Source: Lysobacteraceae bacterium
Lineage (GTDB): Bacteria > Bdellovibrionota > UBA1018 > JAGTJX01
Assembly: GCA_023657465.1 (NCBI GenBank)
Contig: JAGTJX010000003.1
Coordinates: 862,830-926,829 of the forward strand
Length of the DNA stretch: 64,000 nucleotides
Direction: 5' to 3'
The notes under the pieces were generated by a model that saw nothing but the letters and a program-made list of their open reading frames with translations, was not told where the DNA came from and searched no databases. Positions 25,659 through 35,315 of the stretch are shown one piece after another (the first letter of the stretch is position 1; each line of letters opens with the position of its first letter). The position numbers and the translations under genes are program-made.

Positions 25659-28241
25659 CTAAAGTTCGACGCTTTCAATGTCAGGTTCTGACTGAGCGGC
25701 GAACCTTCTCTTCTGACAGAGATCCATATAAGCGCAAAGTCTGCATTCCTTTACATCTTTTGGCTCAGCTGAGAATTCATTGTTTTTAATTTTTTCAATC
25801 GTAGAGAGGATGTGGCTATCTGCTCGCTTCCATACTTCATCGGGATTAGATGAAAACACATTGAGCTTCGATCTTGTGTTAGTGAGCTTGCCTGCAGTCT
25901 TCCCATTCCATTGCTCGAAGAAGATACCCTTAGAGCGAGAAGGTTTCTTAGTGAGTTCAATGAACTGAACACCGATGATCGGTTTCTTCAACTTCTCCTC
26001 GAGAGCCAAAGCATAGAATGGAAGTTGGAGTCTATATCCCCTCTCCACCATGTCTTGACCACTAGGCAGTGATGACGTGGACTTGAAGTCCATAATGAAC
26101 AAGCCGTCCTTGTGCTCATCAATACGATCAGGTCTACCTTGAAGCTTCACTCCCGATCTCTCCATCAGGAGATCCATATCATCGAGAGCGATTGTCTTCG
26201 TCTCCGAGCGCTCTTTGTACTCATCGTCTTTCTCTTTGAAGAGAGTGACAATTTCTACTAGCCTGCGTTTCAGTAACTTCTCAAGACGGATTGAAGGAAT
26301 GAGACCGCGGATTTTGTTCTTGGTCCAAGCTGTATTGACGGCTTCAGTAGGCTTGACTCCAGACTTGAGTACTTCAGTCACAGAGTCGTGAAGAATCGTC
26401 CCCCTCACATCAGGCCAGAGATCTATCTCTGAAACTCTACGATCTTCTGCCTTCCACACATTCATCGCAAGATAGGTAAACGCACACCTTGAATATCGAT
26501 CCAGATGTGAAGCTGAGAGTTGCGAAGGCTCAACGACGTTAGACACTTTGATGAGAGGTAAGGAATGTGCGCCACGAGTGAGATAGCTTGGCCACCATCT
26601 CGGATGCGCTCCACGCTTATTGACTGAAAGCTTAGCACTTGTTCTCTTCTCCAGGAGAGAGCTCATGAGCGAAGGCTGCTCATTCTCTGATCCATTCCAG
26701 CTCAGACGAGAGGAATGCCACTGAATTTGTGAATCAGACTTAGTGAACCAGGAGAGGAAGGCTTCGATCGTCTTCTCTGTTCTTATCGATGCCGTATCAC
26801 AATCAAACTCTCGCCCAATGTATTCACGTTCACGGTCAGAGAATGCCAAGTTTCCGATTGAGTGATGGATGAGATCCTTTGGTTCAATCCCGAAGAACCA
26901 AACATGATCGAACTCTGAGAGTGAGGATTGAGAGTGGCGGAAGATTTGAATTCCAGAATTCGATCTCAAAATAGGTGCCGGAGCGGTGAAATCCTTAATA
27001 CGGTCTAGGATTCTCTCTGACCATGACCAGAGTGATTCGCGACCAGACTTGAAGACCCCATATTCCTCTTCATCTAACATTCCATCGTAAAGCTTCTCAA
27101 TCGCATTGAAAGTCTCACCCGAAAGTGGAATCGTCATGAGGAAGTCCAGATGAACATCTCTGAGCTCAGTAAGAGTTTTCTTACCACTCCAGGAATCACT
27201 GATCTTCTTCAGTCTTGTATGAAGATCACTCAGCTTCCCTCCCTGATAGGACGAGAGGCCTTCACGGATTCCTCGGTTCATGATCTCTTTAATCCATATT
27301 TGAGTCGAAACACTCTGACCTCGAGTGAGGAGAATGAACTCAATCACTTCATCTATACCAAATCTTGAACTCATGAGCGTGAAGGGAATGAGAGCTGACT
27401 TCAGATCTTCTTTGTTCTTCCAATAGAGTGGATCACGCGGTGATTCTTCAATGAGTCCACGTGATTGCATCGCCAGTTGAAGCGAGAGCCTACTCTGCAT
27501 GTTGCCAGAAAAAATAATCGCATGCTTCTGAGAGAGTTCAGGATCTACTTGTACGAGCTCATCGAGTAAACCTTCTGCAGCATCATCAGGAGTATGCCAC
27601 TCTTCGATTTGAATCTGGGATACGAGAGACTTCGAGTGATTCTCAGGTTCAGTGAGTTTAAACCCCAGATGATCCATCAATTGCTTCTCAATCGAGACGA
27701 GTTTGCGATCAGAAATCAGCATCCAATTCCTAGGAATATCATCACCGAGATTAATCTCGTCCCTTGGAACTGCGGCAGCTTCCTTAATGAGTCTAGTCTC
27801 ATCGTAAAGATGACGAGCACTCAGGTAAACTTCGAAAAATAAAGTGAGCTTGGCCACTTCATGCCTGAGTGGTCTTGCTCCGCACTTCTCATCTAAGAGA
27901 GAATGAAAGGCTTCGCGCTCATGCTCATTAGAATAGAATGATCTCGACTCCTGTACGGATTGATCGAGATTCTCATAGAACTTCCTTTGTCGTCTCAGCT
28001 TATATAATTCTGGGAATTGCCGAGAGATCGCAGGCTTGAGGAAAATTTGTTTGAGAAGCTCTCTTCTGCTTGCTGCGCGAATGAGTTGCACGTTTTCAAG
28101 TTTTAAGACCTTAAGCGCAATCTCTTCCAGGCTTAAGATGACATGTCCTGAGAGAGGAATATTTTGCGAGAGGAGCTGATCTTTGATTTCTTCACGAAGA
28201 AATCCTATTCCGATGAGCCTGCCTAGTAGTTCAACGTGCAT
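25659..28241 (-). CDS. addB: AddB-like PD-(D/E)XK nuclease subunit
   Basis: 860 residues, partner expected for the AddA-like protein at 13335. The N-terminal two-thirds has the helicase-like fold remnant typical of AddB (LSEFDHVWFFGIEPKDLI) but no Walker A motif. The C-terminal nuclease shows RGTILHDSV, GRPDRIDEH, IMDFKST and QLPFYALAL. Four cysteines (SRCAFTY and CRLCAYMDLC) form the AddB iron-sulfur clasp. It starts 19 bp inside the end of purM, so it is transcribed as the tail of the purine operon. Confidence 0.82.
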   Translation of the reverse strand: MHVELLGRLIGIGFLREEIKDQLLSQNIPLSGHVILSLEEIALKVLKLENVQLIRAASRRELLKQIFLKPAISRQFPELYKLRRQRKFYENLDQSVQESRSFYSNEHEREAFHSLLDEKCGARPLRHEVAKLTLFFEVYLSARHLYDETRLIKEAAAVPRDEINLGDDIPRNWMLISDRKLVSIEKQLMDHLGFKLTEPENHSKSLVSQIQIEEWHTPDDAAEGLLDELVQVDPELSQKHAIIFSGNMQSRLSLQLAMQSRGLIEESPRDPLYWKNKEDLKSALIPFTLMSSRFGIDEVIEFILLTRGQSVSTQIWIKEIMNRGIREGLSSYQGGKLSDLHTRLKKISDSWSGKKTLTELRDVHLDFLMTIPLSGETFNAIEKLYDGMLDEEEYGVFKSGRESLWSWSERILDRIKDFTAPAPILRSNSGIQIFRHSQSSLSEFDHVWFFGIEPKDLIHHSIGNLAFSDREREYIGREFDCDTASIRTEKTIEAFLSWFTKSDSQIQWHSSRLSWNGSENEQPSLMSSLLEKRTSAKLSVNKRGAHPRWWPSYLTRGAHSLPLIKVSNVVEPSQLSASHLDRYSRCAFTYLAMNVWKAEDRRVSEIDLWPDVRGTILHDSVTEVLKSGVKPTEAVNTAWTKNKIRGLIPSIRLEKLLKRRLVEIVTLFKEKDDEYKERSETKTIALDDMDLLMERSGVKLQGRPDRIDEHKDGLFIMDFKSTSSLPSGQDMVERGYRLQLPFYALALEEKLKKPIIGVQFIELTKKPSRSKGIFFEQWNGKTAGKLTNTRSKLNVFSSNPDEVWKRADSHILSTIEKIKNNEFSAEPKDVKECRLCAYMDLCQKRRFAAQSEPDIESVEL

Positions 28242-29242
28242 GAACCCTGATCGCGATCCAAAATTTTAATTTGAGATTGCTTACCTGTTTTCTTGATTGT
28301 TTTTCCTATGATCCAGGCTTTTTCTTTTCTCACGGTGAGGGCCTTAAGGACTTTTTCTGCGTTTTTGGATTCAACAGCCAAGACCATTCCAATGCCCATG
28401 TTGAAGGTTTGGTACCACTCAGACATTTCCATTTTCTTCACTCGCGTTGCCCAAGTGAAGATCTCCGCACGCTCATTTAAGGATGGCATGGCGATGTCGT
28501 AACTCACGTTGGTAGAGATCCTAGGAATATTGAGAAAACCACTTCCTGTGATGTGTGCAGCTCCTAAAACTAAACCTTTTTGAATCAGTGGAAGGACTGA
28601 CTTGACGTAGATCCGGGTAGGGACGAGCGCACGACTCCCCTGATAACCCATTGCACTGGTGTCACTGAGAATCTTACGCACGAGAGAATAGCCATTACTA
28701 TGGAATCCACTTGAGGCTATCCCAATCAGTGTGAGTCCAGGTTTGATTTTTTTAGACGGCAGTACATCCTTCGCATTCACGAGTCCCACGGCAAACCCAG
28801 CAAGATCATACTCACCTGCTTGATAAAACCCTGGCATCTCAGCAGTTTCTCCACCGACGAGTGCGCACTCCGCTTGTTTGCAGCCATCGGTAATGCCTCT
28901 GATGACTTCGACATGAGCTGCGGGATCAAGCTTGCCTGTTGCGAGATAATCTAAGAAGAAAAGAGGAGTTGCTCCCACACAGATGAGATCGTTCACTGAC
29001 ATCGCAACAAGATCAATGCCTACGGTGTCGTGCTTCTTCAGCTCGAATGCGAGTTTCAGCTTCGTACCCACTCCGTCAGTCGACGCAGCGATGAATTGCT
29101 TAGGTCCAAGAGCATAGAGAGAGGCGTAACCACCAACGCTTGAGCGTACATTCTTATTAAGAGTGGACTTGACTAAGCCTTTGATGCTTTCAACAAACGC
29201 GTCACCCTTCTCGATGTCTACTCCTGCTTCTCGATAAGACAT
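28223..29242 (-). CDS. purM: Phosphoribosylformylglycinamidine cyclo-ligase (AIR synthetase)
   Basis: Closes the imidazole ring of FGAM to AIR, using ATP. 339 residues, standard length. YREAGVDIEKGDAFV starts the protein. The ATP-binding segment is DGVGTKLKLA. GIDLVAMSVNDLICVGATPLFFLDY and LVGGETAEMPGFY are diagnostic, and SSGFHSNGYSLVRK is intact. The gene is 8 bp after purH. Confidence 0.96.
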   Translation of the reverse strand: MSYREAGVDIEKGDAFVESIKGLVKSTLNKNVRSSVGGYASLYALGPKQFIAASTDGVGTKLKLAFELKKHDTVGIDLVAMSVNDLICVGATPLFFLDYLATGKLDPAAHVEVIRGITDGCKQAECALVGGETAEMPGFYQAGEYDLAGFAVGLVNAKDVLPSKKIKPGLTLIGIASSGFHSNGYSLVRKILSDTSAMGYQGSRALVPTRIYVKSVLPLIQKGLVLGAAHITGSGFLNIPRISTNVSYDIAMPSLNERAEIFTWATRVKKMEMSEWYQTFNMGIGMVLAVESKNAEKVLKALTVRKEKAWIIGKTIKKTGKQSQIKILDRDQGSCTLNY

Positions 29243-29250
29243 CTGATCTC

Positions 29251-30816
29251 CTAGTGTTTAAAGTGCCTGCGTCCAGTGAACGCCATTGATATTTTGTGTT
29301 CATTACAAGCGGTGATGCTATCGCCGTCTTTGATACTACCGCCGGGCTGTACAATATACTTCAGCCCTAAACTTGCGGCTGTATCTACCGTATCTCTAAA
29401 TGGGAAAAACGCATCTGAGACCATTACACAATCTGAAAGTGAGCCACTAGTTCGCTCTAGTGTACTCTGCGCACGAGGAATCGCAAGCCACTTCAACGCT
29501 TCAATCCGATTAGGTTGTCCCTGACCTGCACCTACAAGCTGAAATCCGCTTGGAATTTCTCTTACGAGTGAAATCGAATTGGATTTGAGCTGCTTCGTTA
29601 TTTTGATTCCGAATTGTGCGAGTTTCATCTTGGATTCAGGAAACTCTGCATCAGTGACTGACTTCAGCTTCTCATCAACACAGGAATCTTGAGATTGAAT
29701 GAGTTTACCGCCAGGAATAGTCACTGAATTTAATTCTTTAGAAAATGAGAATCGCTTCACTGCAAGAGCTTTCAGATTCTTACGCTTGGTGAGCATTTGC
29801 TTGAGTACGGGAGCGTCTTTGGAGAGACCTGGAGCAATGACAAGCTCTACAAACTTCTCAGAGAGCCATGTTCCTACGTCTGCTTCGAGTGGATCAGAGA
29901 ACACGAGCACTCCCCCGAATGCAGAAACTGGGTCACCTTCCCATGCACGCTCTAGAGCAATCTTCTGCGCCGATGCTACGGACTTCTTAATGAGTGCAAC
30001 TCCACAAGGATTATTGTGCTTCACAATGACCACACCCGTATGATCAGGGAACTCTTGGACTAATTCATTCATGAGTTCATAGGCATGAAAGGCATCTAAA
30101 ATATTATTGAAAGAGATCTCAGTAGGCGTGAGTCCTTTGTTCCACTCAACTGGAGAATTTGGGGCTACTTCCACCCAAGCCTTCTGATGTGGATTTTCGC
30201 CATATCTCAGCGCCTCTCGACCACCCATTCCCAAGTTTTGTGCAATCGCTAGGTCGTACTCACTCACATGATCCCATGCCATTCTTGCTGCATCAGTCAT
30301 CGTGTCTCGACTCACCGATCCCGAAGCATTCAACTGATCGATCACTCCTGAGTATTGAGTGGGAGAAGTTAAAACCAAAACATGTTCTGCGTTTTTAGCG
30401 GCTGCTCTGACAAGAGTAGGACCACCGATATCAATTTGCTCAATGAGTTCAGGAGGACCATAGCCATCTGCTCCTCCGACTAATGCTAATGTTTTTACAA
30501 ACGGATAGAAATTAACCACCACTACATCAATGGCGGGGATGTTTAATTCCTTAAAATCTTTCTCGTCGAGAGCATCACCTCGGCGAAAGAGAATGCCTGC
30601 GCAGATATGAAACGATAAAGTTTTCATCCTGCCTTTGAAAGACTCACGAAGTTTTGTCAGTTTCTCTACTGGAGTGACATCGATACCTGCAGCTGCAATC
30701 GTTTCTGCAGTTCCACCGGTTGCTACGATTTCGCAACCTTGTTTGGAGAGTGCAGTCGCTAGCTCTACAATTCCTGTTTTGTCAGAGCACGTAAACAGCG
30801 CGCGTCTAGGCTTCAA
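29251..30816 (-). CDS. purH: Bifunctional AICAR transformylase / IMP cyclohydrolase
   Basis: Last two steps to IMP. 521 residues. The N-terminal MGS-like cyclohydrolase domain (about 1-195) has SDKTGIVELATAL, GGTAETI and SFKGRMKTLS. The transformylase domain follows (RYGENPHQKA; the catalytic Lys-His pair in VKHNNPCGVA; DAFFPFRDTVD). The C-terminus FTGRRHFKH matches the family. It overlaps purQ by 4 bp. Confidence 0.96.
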   Translation of the reverse strand: MKPRRALFTCSDKTGIVELATALSKQGCEIVATGGTAETIAAAGIDVTPVEKLTKLRESFKGRMKTLSFHICAGILFRRGDALDEKDFKELNIPAIDVVVVNFYPFVKTLALVGGADGYGPPELIEQIDIGGPTLVRAAAKNAEHVLVLTSPTQYSGVIDQLNASGSVSRDTMTDAARMAWDHVSEYDLAIAQNLGMGGREALRYGENPHQKAWVEVAPNSPVEWNKGLTPTEISFNNILDAFHAYELMNELVQEFPDHTGVVIVKHNNPCGVALIKKSVASAQKIALERAWEGDPVSAFGGVLVFSDPLEADVGTWLSEKFVELVIAPGLSKDAPVLKQMLTKRKNLKALAVKRFSFSKELNSVTIPGGKLIQSQDSCVDEKLKSVTDAEFPESKMKLAQFGIKITKQLKSNSISLVREIPSGFQLVGAGQGQPNRIEALKWLAIPRAQSTLERTSGSLSDCVMVSDAFFPFRDTVDTAASLGLKYIVQPGGSIKDGDSITACNEHKISMAFTGRRHFKH

Positions 30817-31604
30817 TTAGAATCCCTCGCTGCCTTGTATGCGTTCTCAAAAACCATTAGTCCTTGTCCAGGTGAAGATGCTCGGTCTGGATACGCTGTC
30901 CAGTCTGGATGCGCAGTCCATCTCACGAATGCTTCTGGGTGAGGCATGAGACCAAAAATTCTTCCTGTAATGTCGCTAAGACCTGCGATGCGCTCTTCTG
31001 AACCATTCGGATTGGTTTCATACTTAAGACATATCTGACCATGACGTTCGAACCGATTGAGTGTTTCTATCTTAGTAGCACTAGAAAGAACGATGCGGCC
31101 TTCACCGTGACGGATAGGAAGATCGATCGTACCTACGCCTTTGAGCCACACGCACTTATTGCCTTGAGGAGTGACTCTCGTCCACTGATCAACAAACTTA
31201 CCTTGTTCGTTCTGTGAGATCGTTAAATCCTTACCGAAAACACCCATACGAATCAGTGCTTGGAATCCATTACAGATACCGATAACGAGCCCACCACGTT
31301 CTGAAAATGTAGCAAGATTCCACTTCAGACCATGTTGAATCTTGAGTGCTAATACTCTTCCACTTGCCAAGTCATCACCGAATGAGAAGCCACCAGGTAG
31401 GGCCAGTAAACTATAGTATTCACTGAGCGCATCGAGAGGGAAGTTCTCTGCAATGACATCATTGAGATGTCTAATATCAGTTTTGAATCCTGCTAGACGA
31501 AGGGCATCTGCGGTTTCGACTTCGCAATTGATACCATCTCCGGTGAGCACGAGAGCTCTTGCTGCGAGACGTGGACTCATTCCCAATACCCATCCTTTCT
31601 CCAT
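30813..31604 (-). CDS. purQ: FGAM synthase glutaminase subunit
   Basis: Glutamine amidotransferase supplying ammonia to PurL. 263 residues. The nucleophile Cys is in VIGICNGFQALI and the His in GLMPHPEAFVRW. It is longer than typical PurQ (about 225) and carries a tail (TAYPDRASSPGQGLMVFENA) like the glutaminase domain of single-chain large PurL. The start at 31604 lies 28 bp inside purL; an internal ATG at 31580 is possible. Confidence 0.93.
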   Translation of the reverse strand: MEKGWVLGMSPRLAARALVLTGDGINCEVETADALRLAGFKTDIRHLNDVIAENFPLDALSEYYSLLALPGGFSFGDDLASGRVLALKIQHGLKWNLATFSERGGLVIGICNGFQALIRMGVFGKDLTISQNEQGKFVDQWTRVTPQGNKCVWLKGVGTIDLPIRHGEGRIVLSSATKIETLNRFERHGQICLKYETNPNGSEERIAGLSDITGRIFGLMPHPEAFVRWTAHPDWTAYPDRASSPGQGLMVFENAYKAARDSN

Positions 31605-34600
31605 GCTGCAAGCATCTCAGGATACGAGATCACGATCTTCTTCTCACCATCACCTGTGTACCAACGAATATCGAGATCACCCGTACCGGTGACAGCACCT
31701 ACGCGGGTGAATGGAATTTGATATTCTTTCCACTCGGCTTCTAAGATCTGTGATTCAGAGTCACCTGCAGAAACAATGAATGAGTGGAATCCTTCACCTA
31801 GAGTGAACGCCCAAATATCCGTACCTTCTGGAACAAGAATTTGTGCACCCAACTTGCGAGCAAGCATGCTCTCAATGATTGAAATGATGGAACCGCCTTC
31901 AGAAACATCGTGCATGCTTCGGAGAAGAGTTTGCTTCTTACCCATTGCTCCACCGATCCATGCATAGAGGCGCTTAGCTAATTCCCAATTTGGTTTTGGC
32001 CACTCTGGTTTACCAAGAACACCTGTAGGATTCTGCGAAGTAATCACACTAGAAGGAAGAGCAACTTGAGCGACATCTCCGCCGCGTTCCTTCAGTCGAT
32101 CCATCTGCATGACTTGATACTCAGAGCCCATGAGACTCATATTGCCAGGCCCTAACAAATAAATTCGATCACCAGGAACTTTGAAATCGGCTGTTCGACA
32201 ATTTCTAATATCAGAAACACGAGCCATTGCTGTCATGAGAAGTGTGGGAGCTACCGAGATCTTCGCACTCTGGCCTCCAATCTTGCCGTGATAATCATTC
32301 TTCATGCTGTCTTTGCCAGAGATGAGAGGAATACCCAGCGCTACGCAAGCATCGTGGACACCGAAGCCAGCACGGACTAACTGCGCAGTCTTGTAAGTAT
32401 CATTGATCGGATCTGGCCAGCAGAAATTGTCACACATGCTGACAATGGAATCGTCGGTTCCATATTCAGCACCTACGCAGAGAATGTTTCTCAGCGCTTC
32501 ATCCACTGCAGATTGAGCCATGAGATAAGTATCAAACTCTGAAAGCTTAGGATTAATCCCACAACCCACAGCAAGACCCATCCAAGAAGAAGACTTAGGC
32601 TTAATCACTCCCGCATCGTTGGGTGTTGTCATACCTGGTGAAGGCGTCTGAAGAGGTTTAATCACAGATGTACCTTGCACTTCGTGATCGTATTGACGAA
32701 TGAGCCATTCCTTCGATGCAATATTCGGACGAGTGAGGATCTCAAGAATGCGTTTACGAGCTTCTGTATCGTAAGAAATCTCAACGAAACCTGGATTCCA
32801 TTTGATTCCCGTCCATTCTGCTTTGAGTTCGAGTCTAGGGCAACCTTTGTGGAGGAATTCTAAGTTCAGCGAAGCGACGTACTTGTTATCAAAAACAACA
32901 TCGAACCTACCAGAAGCATTGAACTCTCCCAGAACAGAAACCTCTACTCCTCTTCTCTCAGCAAACGCTAAGAAGTAATCGAGTCGTTCCTGAGGAACTG
33001 CTAGAGTCATGCGCTCTTGAGATTCACTGACAACTAATTCGTAAGGTTTAAGACCCATGTATTTTGTTTTTGCGTTCGTAACGTCGAGTCTTGCACCACC
33101 TGAGAGTCTTGCTAGCTCCCCTACTGAAGATGAAAGTCCACCTGCACCATTATCGGTGAGAGTACGGAAGAGTCCTAATTCGCGCGCTTCTAAGAGGAAG
33201 TCACTCATGCGTTTCTGAGTAATCGGGTCACCCAGTTGTACTGCTGACTGAGGAGAGAACTCATCCATCGCCATCGATGAGAAGGTAGCTCCATGAATTC
33301 CGTCTTTGCCGATTCTTCCACCGATCATGACGATCGCGTCGCCAGGAATGATTTCTTTCTTATGAGATACTTGTCCAGCGGTCATCCGAGGAATGATTCC
33401 TCCAGTACCACAGAATACGAGTGGCTTACCGAGATAACTATTATCGAAGAGGACTGCGCCATTCACTGTAGGAATGCCGCTCTTGTTTCCGCCGTGCTCT
33501 ACACCGCGTCTCAACCCTTCAAGAATCCTACGTGGGTGCAAGATGCGATCAGGAATTGTCTTCGTATAATCAAGAGGCGCTACACAGAATACGTCTGTAT
33601 TAAAAATAGGCTTAGCACCACGACCGACTCCTAAAATATCTCTGTTTACTCCGACGATGCCCGTGAGCGATCCACCGTAGGGATCAAGTGCTGACGGAGA
33701 GTTATGAGTCTCTACTTTGATACAGACTGCGTCTTCTTCATCAAAACCAATGATCCCTGCATTGTCATCAAACACTGAGATGAGCCAGGGACGTTTAGTC
33801 TTTTCAGTAGCAGCAACGATTGCGGATTTGAACAATCCATCAATGACTGTAGGAATGTTTTTCTTTTTTTCTTTAGTGGAATCCTTGTAATCGATCTTCG
33901 CAGCAAAAATCTTGTGCTTACAATGTTCAGACCAAGTCTGTGCGAGAACTTCTAGTTCGACGTCGGTAGCGAAGTTGAGTCCCAACTCTTTTCTTCCCGC
34001 TTGAGTCTCAGGATTCACGAAGTAATTCTGAATCGCTTTCATTTCTTTGTTATTCAGCGCAAGGAGTCTCGTGAAGCTTAAGTCATCGAGCTGCTTCTCA
34101 GTCATGCGTTCAAAATTAAAAATCTCAACATGTGCTCGAGCCTTGTTCTCTGGACGAGCAATCTGACGCTTCACTTGGTCTGGATAGAATCTTCCACTCT
34201 TACGAAGTTCATCCTCAGAGAGCAAAGTCCAACTTTCGATGAGTTCATTACAAAATAAGTCGCGCGCAAGAAGTGAGAGATCATCTTCTGTGAGCTTAGG
34301 TCCTTCGATGAGAATCATTGAACCACTTGATGCATGTGCGGATTTTACTTTTTCACCCAGGACAATTTCGAATGCTTCGATGATCGTTCGACCGACGTTG
34401 TCTGTCACGCCAGTACGGTAGCGTTTCTCTAATCCCCAGAACACACCTGGACGCTCTGGAGCATGCTCCATAAGGTCTTCAATATTACCGTGTGAACCTG
34501 CCGCTGAAGGAATGAGATTGCCAGTGAAAAGCCAGTTTAAAACCTTATCTTGGAAAACTTCGGAGATTGCAGAGATCATGCGTTCACGAGTAGAATCAAT

Positions 34601-34744
34601 GTCGATCCAGTACACATCGATCCAACGACCCCATCTGAGTTTGCGATAAATCTCTGGGTGTACGAGTTCGACTTTTCTTAAAAAAGTTTTAATTCCTGGA
34701 TCAGTAAACTCTGGACGAACTGCGACTTCAACTCGTACGAACAC
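31577..34744 (-). CDS. purL: FGAM synthase, catalytic subunit with PurS-like N-terminus
   Basis: Converts FGAR to FGAM with ATP and ammonia. 1055 residues from GTG 34744: longer than small PurL (about 740), shorter than large PurL (about 1300). Residues 1-200 look like two PurS-type repeats (RVEVAVRPEFTDPGIKTF; YRTGVTDNVGRTIIEAF). The catalytic core begins near 260 with AQTWSEHCKHK, then ETHNSPSALDPYGG, DNGAGGLSSSVGE and SGKDSMKNDY. The glutaminase is the separate PurQ. PurL plus PurQ together equal a large single-chain PurL split in two. Confidence 0.95.
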   Translation of the reverse strand: MFVRVEVAVRPEFTDPGIKTFLRKVELVHPEIYRKLRWGRWIDVYWIDIDSTRERMISAISEVFQDKVLNWLFTGNLIPSAAGSHGNIEDLMEHAPERPGVFWGLEKRYRTGVTDNVGRTIIEAFEIVLGEKVKSAHASSGSMILIEGPKLTEDDLSLLARDLFCNELIESWTLLSEDELRKSGRFYPDQVKRQIARPENKARAHVEIFNFERMTEKQLDDLSFTRLLALNNKEMKAIQNYFVNPETQAGRKELGLNFATDVELEVLAQTWSEHCKHKIFAAKIDYKDSTKEKKKNIPTVIDGLFKSAIVAATEKTKRPWLISVFDDNAGIIGFDEEDAVCIKVETHNSPSALDPYGGSLTGIVGVNRDILGVGRGAKPIFNTDVFCVAPLDYTKTIPDRILHPRRILEGLRRGVEHGGNKSGIPTVNGAVLFDNSYLGKPLVFCGTGGIIPRMTAGQVSHKKEIIPGDAIVMIGGRIGKDGIHGATFSSMAMDEFSPQSAVQLGDPITQKRMSDFLLEARELGLFRTLTDNGAGGLSSSVGELARLSGGARLDVTNAKTKYMGLKPYELVVSESQERMTLAVPQERLDYFLAFAERRGVEVSVLGEFNASGRFDVVFDNKYVASLNLEFLHKGCPRLELKAEWTGIKWNPGFVEISYDTEARKRILEILTRPNIASKEWLIRQYDHEVQGTSVIKPLQTPSPGMTTPNDAGVIKPKSSSWMGLAVGCGINPKLSEFDTYLMAQSAVDEALRNILCVGAEYGTDDSIVSMCDNFCWPDPINDTYKTAQLVRAGFGVHDACVALGIPLISGKDSMKNDYHGKIGGQSAKISVAPTLLMTAMARVSDIRNCRTADFKVPGDRIYLLGPGNMSLMGSEYQVMQMDRLKERGGDVAQVALPSSVITSQNPTGVLGKPEWPKPNWELAKRLYAWIGGAMGKKQTLLRSMHDVSEGGSIISIIESMLARKLGAQILVPEGTDIWAFTLGEGFHSFIVSAGDSESQILEAEWKEYQIPFTRVGAVTGTGDLDIRWYTGDGEKKIVISYPEMLAAWRKDGYWE

Positions 34745-35315
34745 ATCGTCTCCCTTCGATTACGAAATTCTCATTGATCACCCAGCTCAGTGTCTCTGGG
34801 TAAAGCTCATGTTCAATTGCGAGGCCTATCTTCTCAACATCAGAGGGGGTTTTACAACCCTCGATTGAGAAAGATTTTTGGGCACAGACCGGTCCGTGAT
34901 CGAGCTTCTCATCGACGAGATGAATCGTGACTCCTGCGACCTTCGAGCCATAGTTGAACGCTTGTTCATAACCATTTAAACCCGTGAACGCGGGGAGTAA
35001 TGAGGGATGAACGTTCACAATCTTGGAGTAATCGCCTTTTTTACTTTTATAAGCGGCAATAAATGACGCAGAGAGAATTTTCATAAAGCCAGCAAGAATG
35101 ACGAACTCCACGCCATGGTTGTGTAACGCTAGCGCATAATCTTGGCCTGCATAGATTGGGATATTTGCTTGCTTGGCCTTCTCAAGCACTGGCGCGTTCT
35201 CTTTGTTAGAAGCGACAAGTACGATCTCTAAATTCAGTTTCTTTGCATTCACTGCACGAAGGATCGCTTCAAAGTTTGATCCGCGACCAGAAGCTAGAAT
35301 TCCTACCTTCACCAT
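34728..35315 (-). CDS. purN: Phosphoribosylglycinamide formyltransferase
   Basis: Transfers formyl from 10-formyl-THF to GAR. 195 residues. The substrate loop is LASGRGSNFEAIL. The catalytic Asn-His pair is in VNVHPSLLPAF, with Asp in HLVDEKLDHGPV. It overlaps both neighbours (purCD by 7 bp, purL by 17 bp), indicating tight co-translation. Confidence 0.95.
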   Translation of the reverse strand: MVKVGILASGRGSNFEAILRAVNAKKLNLEIVLVASNKENAPVLEKAKQANIPIYAGQDYALALHNHGVEFVILAGFMKILSASFIAAYKSKKGDYSKIVNVHPSLLPAFTGLNGYEQAFNYGSKVAGVTIHLVDEKLDHGPVCAQKSFSIEGCKTPSDVEKIGLAIEHELYPETLSWVINENFVIEGRRCVRTS

